Of a DNA stretch of 64,000 nt, positions 25,532 to 32,234 are shown in pieces. The DNA comes from Planotetraspora phitsanulokensis (GTDB taxonomy: Bacteria > Actinomycetota > Actinomycetes > Streptosporangiales > Streptosporangiaceae), in contig NZ_BOOP01000031.1 in the NCBI RefSeq assembly GCF_016863295.1, positions 62,001-126,000 of the forward strand. Direction: 5' to 3'. The translations under genes were made by a program, and so were the position numbers. Under the pieces are notes generated by a model. The model was not told the origin of the DNA and did no database searches. It saw only the letters and a list, made by a program, of their open reading frames with translations. Positions within the stretch are counted from its first letter, which is position 1, and every line of letters starts with the position of its first letter.

Positions 25532-26134
25532 ATGGCAGAGGATTCCACCCTCGCCGACCTCGTCGTGCGAGCGCAGAAGGGCGATCAGGACGCCTGGGGC
25601 CGCCTCGTGGAGCGCTATGCGCCCTTCGTGTGGGCGATCTGCAATCGTTACCGGCTGAACCTGCAGGACAGGGATGACGTCGCTCAGATGGTGTGGCTGC
25701 GCACGGTCGAGAAACTGGGATCGCTTCAGCAGCCGGAAGCGTTCGCGGGCTGGCTGGCGACCGTCACCCAGCGGGAATGCCTTCACGCTTCGCGGGCAGT
25801 ACGCAGGCGCGAGAGCAACGAACACGCTCTCGACCTCGAGAGGGAGATGGGCGACGAGTCGGTGATGATCGGCCAGGAACTGGAGAGGTGCGAGCGCCGG
25901 GCCGCACTCCGCGCGGCCTTCGCGCAGTTGCCTCCGCACTGCCGGCAGCTGCTGCTCCTGCTCGCGCAGGAACAGCAGCTGTCCTACCGCGAGATCGCCG
26001 AACGGCTGTGCCTGTCCATCGGCGGGATCGGACCCACCCGGGGCAGATGCCTCGCCAGACTCCGCCGGAGCCCCCATCTGAAGGGTTTTCTCGGCCCCGC
26101 GGCCGGGAGCGCGGGAGGCGGCGGCGATGTCTGA
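25532..26134 (+). CDS. Sigma-70 family (ECF-like) RNA polymerase sigma factor
   Basis: A 200-residue sigma factor. Region 2 spans ~10-75 (GDQDAWGRLVERYAPFVWAI, RDDVAQMVWLRTVEKLGSL) and region 4 ~128-178 (LPPHCRQLLLLLAQEQQLSY, REIAERLCLSIGGIG, RCLARLRR). Regions 1 and 3 are absent, the ECF layout. A near-perfect AGGAGG lies 7 nt before the ATG. It is co-transcribed with the S8 protease and overlaps the next gene by 8 nt. The two-block element shared by this operon and the operon at 32061 is a candidate recognition sequence. No zinc-finger anti-sigma gene is present; the 160-residue partner may take that role. Confidence 0.9.
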   Translation: MAEDSTLADLVVRAQKGDQDAWGRLVERYAPFVWAICNRYRLNLQDRDDVAQMVWLRTVEKLGSLQQPEAFAGWLATVTQRECLHASRAVRRRESNEHALDLEREMGDESVMIGQELERCERRAALRAAFAQLPPHCRQLLLLLAQEQQLSYREIAERLCLSIGGIGPTRGRCLARLRRSPHLKGFLGPAAGSAGGGGDV

Positions 26135-26609
26135 TCGGATGCCTGAACCGATGCCTGAGCAGTGGAGAGACGACGAACTGCTGGCCGAGCTCGCCATGGC
26201 CCTTCGGGACGCGGACGAGGTGCCGCCCGAGTTCGTCGAGCTGGGCAAGGCCATGTTCGCCTGGCGGGACATCGACGGCGAACTCGCCGCGCTCATGTAC
26301 GACTCCGAGTACGACGGCGACCGTGCCGGGGCTCTCCGGAGGGACGAGTCCGCGCCGCTGAGGGCGCTGACCTTCTCTTCGGCGGAGCTGACGTTCGAAC
26401 TCGAGATCATCCCCGACGCCGTGCTCGGCCAGGTGGTGCCGTGCCAGGTGCTCAACGTCCACGTGAGGGTGCTTTCCGGCGAGGACGTCGTCGTGACCAC
26501 GGACGACGTCGGCTGCTTCACGATCCGTCCCATCCCGGCGGGCCCGTTCTCACTGCACTGCCGTACGGAGACGGGAACCAGGATCGCCACCAACTGGATC
26601 AACATCTGA
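26127..26609 (+). CDS. 160-residue partner of the sigma factor, candidate anti-sigma or protease target
   Basis: No named family recognised. Residues ~12-60 are acidic helices (DDELLAELAMALRDADEVPP, FVELGKAMFAWRDIDGELA). Residues ~85-160 are beta-rich (LTFELEIIPDAVLGQVVP, VVVTTDDVGCFTIRPIPAGP), like a small carboxypeptidase-regulatory or transthyretin-like fold. It overlaps the sigma factor gene by 8 nt behind GGGAGG, so the two proteins are made together. That arrangement is typical for a sigma factor and its antagonist. With two proteases encoded next door, cleavage of this protein to free the sigma factor is an attractive but untested idea. A 14-bp hairpin ends the operon. Confidence 0.75.
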   Translation: MSDRMPEPMPEQWRDDELLAELAMALRDADEVPPEFVELGKAMFAWRDIDGELAALMYDSEYDGDRAGALRRDESAPLRALTFSSAELTFELEIIPDAVLGQVVPCQVLNVHVRVLSGEDVVVTTDDVGCFTIRPIPAGPFSLHCRTETGTRIATNWINI

Positions 26610-26620
26610 GGAGAAAGAGA

Positions 26621-26654
26621 CCGCGGGCCCGCGCGGAGACGCGCGGGCCCGCGG
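26621..26654. terminator. Bidirectional terminator hairpin
   Basis: CCGCGGGCCCGCGC (26621-26634), loop GGAGAC, GCGCGGGCCCGCGG (26641-26654). Perfect 14-bp stem between the two convergent operons. Confidence 0.8.
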
Positions 26655-26668
26655 CCATCGTGCCGGGG

Positions 26669-27388
26669 TCACCGATCGGTGACCAGCGTCACCTCCCCGT
26701 CCTCGTCGATCAGGCGCTGCAGGATCTCGTACGGCAGCCACACCAGCGGGTACGAGGTTCCCCAGGAGTTGACCAGCCGTACCGCCTGGCGGCTGTCCGA
26801 GGCCCGGTAGACGCAGATGGCGTGCCCGCCGCGGACGGCGCCGAGGTCGCCCTTCCCGATCCAGCCGCCGTCATCGGGACGATCGAAGTTCGAATACCAG
26901 TTGCAGCCCAGCACGACAGGCGTGCCGTACGCGATGCAGGTGCGGACCTCGTCGACCGTGGTCGCCCAGCGGTTGGCCGCGATGCCGTCCGTGAGCGAGA
27001 CCGCCTGGCGGCGGCCGCGGAAGAGCCGGCAGTGGCCCTCGTCGCGCAGGACGTCCATGGCGGCCCTGACCGAGGTGCCCTGGTCGTCACCGGGGTTGGT
27101 CGACGGCCATTCGTCGACTTCCTTGGCGCGGGACCACAACCAGCGCGCGTCGTACAGCGGCCGGTTGAGCACGGACATCATCCAGGACGAGGAGAAGCCG
27201 ACGCATGCTCCCTCCCGCTGCTGGTCGTAGAGGCGGCGGAAGGCCGGGAGCGGCAGGGCGCGCTCGACCACCGGCACGGTCTGCGGGGCGATGGCGGAGT
27301 AGGGGTAGCGCTCGACGTGCCGCCAGTCGGCGGGTGCGCGCCTGCCGAGTGGCGGGGCGCCGGTCGCGTCACCGTTCGTGATGCTCAT
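26669..27388 (-). CDS. Papain-like cysteine protease (C1 family)
   Basis: A 239-residue protein with all papain active-site elements: Gln57/Cys62 in DQQREGACVGFSSSW, His189 in RGGHAICVYRA and Asn207 in VNSWG. It has no signal peptide or propeptide and is about the size of the catalytic domain only. Last gene of the five-gene minus-strand operon; it overlaps the upstream multidomain gene by 20 nt. The C1 fold can act as a protease or, as in polymorphic-toxin and phage-like systems, as a peptidoglycan or processing peptidase. I infer a processing or effector role within the operon product. Confidence 0.88.
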   Translation of the reverse strand: MSITNGDATGAPPLGRRAPADWRHVERYPYSAIAPQTVPVVERALPLPAFRRLYDQQREGACVGFSSSWMMSVLNRPLYDARWLWSRAKEVDEWPSTNPGDDQGTSVRAAMDVLRDEGHCRLFRGRRQAVSLTDGIAANRWATTVDEVRTCIAYGTPVVLGCNWYSNFDRPDDGGWIGKGDLGAVRGGHAICVYRASDSRQAVRLVNSWGTSYPLVWLPYEILQRLIDEDGEVTLVTDR

Positions 27389-29504
27389 CGATGGTCTCTT
27401 CCGTGATCGAGGGGAGTGGGATGGCCAGCCCGTCGCGGACGAGGCGTGCCCAGGTGGTCACCGCGTCCACACCGATGTCCTGGCCGAGCCGGACGCTGAG
27501 TGCGGCGGCGAGCGCCGCCGGGTCCGGATGATCGGCGAAGGCGCGCGGGCTCGAGACGCCGAGCAGGATGAGGGCCTCCCTCACCGGTCTCGGCAGGACG
27601 GTCAGGGACAGCAGCGCCACCTTGTCGAGCAGCGCGGCGAGGTCGACTCCGAGGTTCAGGCCGGCGAGTGCCGCCGATCCCGCCGGGGCGGAGGCGAGCC
27701 GGGCGAGGTCCTCCACCGAGTAGACCCGAAGGGCGTTGAGCCGTGCGACGGCGTCCGCGCTCAGCTCGGTGAGCACGGACAACGGCTGGTCGAGCTGGTC
27801 CGCGTACGGCAGCCGCGCGCCGAGGACGGGCCGTACGCGCATCCGGATCTGCCCGAGCTGCTCGTCGACGGGCGCCCGGTCGACGACCTTCGCCCGCACC
27901 TGGCCGAGCCGGTCGAGCTGCACCGCGACCGGAACGCTGAGGTCGAGCTCGTCCACCACGTACGCGCCCACCGTGCTCGGATACCGGGCGAGCTCGCTCT
28001 GCATCCGGTTGACGGCGGTGGCGATGGTCTCGCCGAGCTCGTGCAGGACGACCTCTCCGTCGGGACGGGGAACGCCGGCGATCTCCAGGAGCACCGTGCC
28101 GGTGCCGGCGGCGTCCCAGCCGACCTCGTCGTCGAGGGTGGCCACGAGGGCGTCCGCCGCGTAGAGCCGGAAGAACAGGGCGGGAGGGACGTCGGCGGGC
28201 AGAGCCAGGTCGAAGGTGCCGTCCTGAGCGGTGTACGTGGCGGCGCCGAGCAGGCCGCCCGGTCTGGGGACCTTGTCCCACGCCTCGACGCGCAGCCCGG
28301 CCACCCCGGACCGGGTGACCTGGTCGACCAGCCGCCCGGCGACGCGGAAGACGGCCGGCGCAGCAGGGGGCAGGTCCACCTCGCAGAACACCGAGGCGGC
28401 GTCCGCGTGCCACGCCGCGGTGGTGACCCGCTGCTCGCCCACGCGGACACCGTCCCGATAGAGACGCAGCCCGAGATCCGGCCGGCCTCCGTCGGGGGAG
28501 GGCGGCACGCTCACGGAGAACCGCCCGTCGCCGTCGGTGGAGGTCTGCTTCAGCAGCACGTCGAAGCCGACGCCGTACACCTCGACCAGCAGACCTGGCA
28601 CGGGGGTGCGGGCGGCGCGGTCCAGGGCCTGGCCGCCGAGCCGGTAGGCGGGCGGCCGGTCAGGCGGCACGTCCAGCACCAGGCGGACGTCGCGCAGCCG
28701 GAGGTCCGCCCATGCGGCGGGCCAGTCGACGGTCGCGACCCGCTCGTCCCGCGACCAGACGGCGAAGGTCGGCACCGGCGGGGTGTCGAGCACCTGGGCG
28801 AAGCCGAGCGTGAAGTCGCCGGAATCGCCGGTCGTGGCGTCGCCGACCGGGTTGGCCCACTGGCCCGACCGGTCCAGCAACTCGACCCGCAGGCCGCCCA
28901 GTCCCGATCCGTCGGCCTTCCGCGCCACCTTCCCCGTGACCTCGAAGTTCCCGGGCGGGGAGAAGACGACGTCCGCTTCGGAGTCCTTCTCGGTGACGGA
29001 CCAGGAGCCGACGAGGGGCCGGTCGCCCTCCAAGGAGAGCCGCAGCTCGGTGGGGACGCCCGGGTCGGAGAGCCGCAGGGCGAACCATCCTCCCCGTCCG
29101 GTCGCGGCCTTCTGCCGTACGCCGGCGAGTGTGGACGCCGTGACGGTCAGACGCTCCGGGGCCGGGTCCTCGCCGATCAGGGCCCGCCCGAAGAGCGGCC
29201 GTGACCGGCCGTCCCGGTCGTCAAGCCAGATGACGGGCTGCCCGCCCCGCCTGTCCTCGACCGGGACCTGGACGACGGCGACGAGCGCCCTCGGGTCGAG
29301 GTCGGCTGCCCCCTTGCCGTGGTGCACCCGCAGCACGACGTCCCCGCGCGACGCGGGAACGTCGAGCGCGAACCGGCCGTCCGCGTCGGTCTGGGCGGCC
29401 GCCACCGGTAGGTGACGGCCCGGGCGGTCGCCGACCTCCCAGGCGCTCACCGTGGCGTCGGCGACCCCGGCCCGGTCGCCCCGGTTCAGCAACGTGCCCT
29501 TCAT
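27369..29504 (-). CDS. Multidomain beta-sandwich (carboxypeptidase-regulatory/Cna-B-like) protein with helical tail
   Basis: A 711-residue protein. Five or six consecutive ~90-residue modules share the pattern V-x-G-L-x-V-E-[VA]-[WY]-D ... D-G-x-F-x-[LV]-x-[VL]-P, for example GLRVELLDRSGQ...SGDFTLGF, GLLVEVYGVGFD...DGRFSVSVP and GLRVEAWDKVPR...DGTFDLALP. This is typical of Cna-B/CarboxypepD_reg beta-sandwich stalks. Residues ~540-711 are helical with HhH-like repeats (VYSVEDLARLAS, LGVSSPRAFADHPDPAALA). No signal peptide. ATG 29504 follows GGGAG and overlaps the preceding stop by ATGA. It probably is a structural or scaffold protein; an interaction stalk is inferred. Confidence 0.8.
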   Translation of the reverse strand: MKGTLLNRGDRAGVADATVSAWEVGDRPGRHLPVAAAQTDADGRFALDVPASRGDVVLRVHHGKGAADLDPRALVAVVQVPVEDRRGGQPVIWLDDRDGRSRPLFGRALIGEDPAPERLTVTASTLAGVRQKAATGRGGWFALRLSDPGVPTELRLSLEGDRPLVGSWSVTEKDSEADVVFSPPGNFEVTGKVARKADGSGLGGLRVELLDRSGQWANPVGDATTGDSGDFTLGFAQVLDTPPVPTFAVWSRDERVATVDWPAAWADLRLRDVRLVLDVPPDRPPAYRLGGQALDRAARTPVPGLLVEVYGVGFDVLLKQTSTDGDGRFSVSVPPSPDGGRPDLGLRLYRDGVRVGEQRVTTAAWHADAASVFCEVDLPPAAPAVFRVAGRLVDQVTRSGVAGLRVEAWDKVPRPGGLLGAATYTAQDGTFDLALPADVPPALFFRLYAADALVATLDDEVGWDAAGTGTVLLEIAGVPRPDGEVVLHELGETIATAVNRMQSELARYPSTVGAYVVDELDLSVPVAVQLDRLGQVRAKVVDRAPVDEQLGQIRMRVRPVLGARLPYADQLDQPLSVLTELSADAVARLNALRVYSVEDLARLASAPAGSAALAGLNLGVDLAALLDKVALLSLTVLPRPVREALILLGVSSPRAFADHPDPAALAAALSVRLGQDIGVDAVTTWARLVRDGLAIPLPSITEETIDEHHER

Positions 29505-29800
29505 CCGTCTCCCTCTCCCTGTTCGGCGGGCAGGTACCGCACGCCCACGATCAGGTGGCCGCCGGCGCCGGACGGCAGGCCGACCAGCGAGGCCGTGGCC
29601 TGACCCGGTTCGCGCTTCGGGAGCAGCCGCATCGCGACCGGGATCCTGAGACGGACGGCCGACCACGTCAGCACGGTGGGCGTGATCCCGGTCTCCCCGA
29701 AGGCGTCCAGGCTGTCCAGTCCGCGCTCGTCGAGCGCGAGTTGCGCGTCCACGAGCCCGTCGCCCGTGGCCGCGAGCAGATCGGTCAGCGCGACTTCCAT
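29501..29800 (-). CDS. 99-residue protein related to part of the 359-residue operon protein
   Basis: No named family. Short soluble protein: MEVALTDLLAATGDGLVDAQ, LDERGLDSLDAF, then ITPTVLTWSAVRLRIPVAM and a polar tail. The order A-Q-x-x-L-D ... P-T-x-x-x-W-x-x-V-R/x-L-x-x-x-V also occurs in the 359-residue protein at the head of this operon, suggesting that both share a small domain. Its stop overlaps the next start (ATGA) and its start lies 4 nt after the transglycosylase stop, so it is translationally coupled on both sides. Confidence 0.7.
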   Translation of the reverse strand: MEVALTDLLAATGDGLVDAQLALDERGLDSLDAFGETGITPTVLTWSAVRLRIPVAMRLLPKREPGQATASLVGLPSGAGGHLIVGVRYLPAEQGEGDG

Positions 29801-29804
29801 GCCG

Positions 29805-30971
29805 TCACCTCGGGACCGGGATCTCGAGGTGGTACGCGGGGTCGGTCGGAGGTTGCAGGAAGCGCCTGACCCGGCCCTCGGCTTTGACCGCGCGTTCGAA
29901 GGCGGCCTGGTCGCGCACCGAGCTGGGGGCGACGTCGATGACCGTGAGCACCCGCGGATCCGCCGTGTGCCGCGACACGTTCTGCGCCCCGATGGCGACG
30001 ATCTTGCCTTCCATGTCGGCCTTGATCGCGGCAGGATCCCGGCCGGCGGCCTTCGACGAGACGTACACGTCGATGACCTGGTCGCCGTACGAGCCGTAGA
30101 GCTTCTTCTGCGCCGCCGGGCCGTACCGCTCGCAGTTGTCGTACATCACCCGCGCCTGGTCCCGGGGTGAGCGCTGGGTGCTGGTGACCAGCGCGTCGGA
30201 CAGCCCGGCCGCGCGCAGCACGTCGGTCAGCACCCCGAGCGCGTAAGGCGGGACCGCCTCCCTGCTCGCGGACTCCGCCCAGCGGACGGTCGGCTGCGGG
30301 GCGGCGACCGCTCTCGGAGGCGGGGAGGGGGACGAGCCGCCGAGCAGCACGTCCAGGCCTACCGCCGGCTTGGTGGGATGCTCGCGGAGGACGGCGACCG
30401 CGTCGTTGAGGAAACGGACGAAGCGGTCGACGTGCGCCCCCGTGCCGATCGGGTACTGCCGCAGCTTCCATCGGTTGCCGGTGCCTCCCTGGTAGTGCAG
30501 CCGCCCCGCGTTGTAGGCGGCCGCCACCAGCGGCGGGTCGAGCGAGGTCTCGCGGGCCTGCTTCGCGATGTACGCCGTCCCCGCCGTGATCGAGTTGCCC
30601 GGCACGAGCAGCCACGCGCGGTCGAGGCTGAGCTGGAGCGTCTCGCGGGCGGTGGAGATGAGCGTCTGCGTGAGCCCGGCGCTGACCCGGTGCGGAGTGG
30701 CCTCGTCGGAGGTGTAGCCGGGCTCCTCCCTGACCGCGTCGGCGTTGCCGCCGGACTCGGTGCAGATGGTCGCGATGATCAGCTCGGCCGGGACCCGGTA
30801 CGTCCTGGCCGCGATGTTGATCTGCCGGGAGTACGCGTCCCAGACCCGGGTGACCGTGCGCGGGCTGCCCTGCGTCCGTTCGACGCCGGTGCCGCTGATC
30901 TCCACGCCGGCGGGGACCAGGCGCCAGGTGACGCTGTCCTGGTAACCGTGGAAGTCGGTGAGCCCGGCCAT
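29805..30971 (-). CDS. Lytic transglycosylase fused to an M15-like peptidase domain
   Basis: A 388-residue protein. Residues ~45-200 form a lysozyme-like SLT domain: catalytic Glu72 in ICTESGG, VSAGLTQTLIS and AAYNAGRL (the AYNAG hallmark), so it should cleave glycan strands of peptidoglycan. A Pro-rich linker (~212-225) leads to a second domain with STQRSPRDQARVMYDN and candidate zinc ligands His335 (SRHTADP), Asp346 (VIDVAP) and His381 (AYHLEIP), the order seen in M15 D-Ala-D-Ala peptidases. No signal peptide is visible, so export by a dedicated device would be needed. It is 10 nt behind the 359-residue gene and 4 nt before the 99-residue gene. Confidence 0.82.
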   Translation of the reverse strand: MAGLTDFHGYQDSVTWRLVPAGVEISGTGVERTQGSPRTVTRVWDAYSRQINIAARTYRVPAELIIATICTESGGNADAVREEPGYTSDEATPHRVSAGLTQTLISTARETLQLSLDRAWLLVPGNSITAGTAYIAKQARETSLDPPLVAAAYNAGRLHYQGGTGNRWKLRQYPIGTGAHVDRFVRFLNDAVAVLREHPTKPAVGLDVLLGGSSPSPPPRAVAAPQPTVRWAESASREAVPPYALGVLTDVLRAAGLSDALVTSTQRSPRDQARVMYDNCERYGPAAQKKLYGSYGDQVIDVYVSSKAAGRDPAAIKADMEGKIVAIGAQNVSRHTADPRVLTVIDVAPSSVRDQAAFERAVKAEGRVRRFLQPPTDPAYHLEIPVPR

Positions 30972-30981
30972 CCCCGTCCCC

Positions 30982-32061
30982 TCAGACCGAGATGGCCGCG
31001 GACTGGCTGACCAGGCCGAAGCTGACCCTGACCAGGGCCTGTACCGGCTGGTCCTGGTCGGGCGCCGCCACCTTCCTGCTGATGTCGATCGACATCTCAC
31101 CCTGGGCGTTCGTCTTGCCCGGGCTGGTGAAGTTGAGCGTGGGCTCGCTGATGGTGATCGACAGGTTCTTGTCGTCGTTCGGGCTGCCGTCGGTCTTCTT
31201 GAGCACGGCGGTGATCGCGACCTTGTGGGCGGTCACCGGCTTGGTCTCGTCGTTGTCCTGGTGGACGTCGGTCCGCGCGCCGACCTGGAGTTCGAGCCTG
31301 GGCCCCTTCTGCAGCACGAACGGCTGGGGGAGTTGCACGTCGGAGCGGGGCTCGAGGGTCGCCTCCATGTGCAGCTTGCCCGCGGCGAGGTCCTGGCTGA
31401 GGGACGCGTCGACACCGGTGGCGGTGTTGCTGTAGGAGGTGCTCGCGGACGCGCTCATTCCGCCGCCGAAGATTCCGAATCCGCCTCTGACGCTCGCGCC
31501 CGCGGAGAACGCGCGCTGCTGGACGTTGAAGCCGCTGCGGGAGTTGAACTCCTGCACGTTGGCGTCGGCCTCGAGGTAGACCCGCCTCCACTGGTAGGCG
31601 GTCGGCATCAGGTAGTTGATCAAGGGCAGTTTCTGCATGTGGACCTCGCCCTTGTCCATCGTGCCGTCGTCGTCCTTGATCTGCTGCTCGAAGACCGCGA
31701 TGACGTCGATCTGCGTCTCGGAGAGCGCCTTCGCCGTCTCCCTGAGGTTCTTGTCCAGCTCCGACTGCGCGGCGGCCACGGCCAGCCCGACGCTCTTCAC
31801 GAGCTCGCCGAACGCGACGCCGTTCCCGGTCATCTCGTCGGCCACGTTCGAGTCCGCCGCCGTCTCGCCGACGGTGAGCGGTTCCGCCCTGGCCGTCGCC
31901 ACGCCCATCTCGCGGATGGCCTCCATGGTCGCGGAGACGTCGCCGGGAACGGCTTCCGCGCCGGGTACGGCCAGGGCCGCTTCCGCGGCTTCGGCGCCCG
32001 TGGGCTCGGCCTGCTTGCCGGCTGCCGTCCTGGCGGGGCGGGGCGTTGGCTTGTCGGTCAT
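30982..32061 (-). CDS. 359-residue protein of unknown family, first gene of the operon
   Basis: I do not recognise the family. The first ~35 residues are Pro/Ala/Thr-rich. Residues ~75-180 are helical with FGELVKSVGLAVAAAQSELD and LPLINYLMPTAYQWRRVYLE. Then comes a Gly/Ser-rich flexible loop, SVRGGFGIFGGGMSASASTS, at about 199-218, which is like membrane-inserting or hairpin segments of some secreted proteins. The C-terminal third is a beta-sandwich (LSITISEPTLNFTSPGKTNA, PVQALVRVSFGLVSQSAAIS). ATG 32061 follows GGAGG at 7 nt. The two-block promoter element lies 31 nt upstream. It is probably the main structural or carrier protein of the operon; that is inference from position only. Confidence 0.75.
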   Translation of the reverse strand: MTDKPTPRPARTAAGKQAEPTGAEAAEAALAVPGAEAVPGDVSATMEAIREMGVATARAEPLTVGETAADSNVADEMTGNGVAFGELVKSVGLAVAAAQSELDKNLRETAKALSETQIDVIAVFEQQIKDDDGTMDKGEVHMQKLPLINYLMPTAYQWRRVYLEADANVQEFNSRSGFNVQQRAFSAGASVRGGFGIFGGGMSASASTSYSNTATGVDASLSQDLAAGKLHMEATLEPRSDVQLPQPFVLQKGPRLELQVGARTDVHQDNDETKPVTAHKVAITAVLKKTDGSPNDDKNLSITISEPTLNFTSPGKTNAQGEMSIDISRKVAAPDQDQPVQALVRVSFGLVSQSAAISV

Positions 32062-32092
32062 GATCCAGCCTCCATCTGCTGAGTTCCTCTGA

Positions 32093-32129
32093 CCTATCCA
32101 GAGGGGGCGGGAAGACCGGCTGATACATC
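32093..32129 (-). promoter_or_regulatory. Two-block promoter element, copy 2 (five-gene operon)
   Basis: On the minus strand: GATGTATCA (32129-32121), 17 nt, CTCTGGATAGG (32103-32093). Identical first block, identical spacer and 8 of 11 identical positions in the second block compared with 24128-24164. The spacers themselves are dissimilar, so the match is not general homology. Confidence 0.6.
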
Positions 32130-32178
32130 GAATCGAGGAAAAGTCGCCATTCGGGCCGCATCCGCGCACACGGGCGCC

Positions 32179-32234
32179 CGGTCCGCCGTCAGCGGACCGT
32201 GCGGCACGTCACGCGCTGCGCAGTGACGTGCCGC
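32179..32234 (-). terminator. Two hairpins at the end of the ABC transporter gene
   Basis: GCGGCACGTCAC/GTGACGTGCCGC (32201-32212 and 32223-32234, 12 bp perfect) spans the stop codon. It is followed by CGGTCCGC/GCGGACCG (32179-32186 and 32192-32199) downstream. They insulate the exporter from the five-gene operon promoter. Confidence 0.65.
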
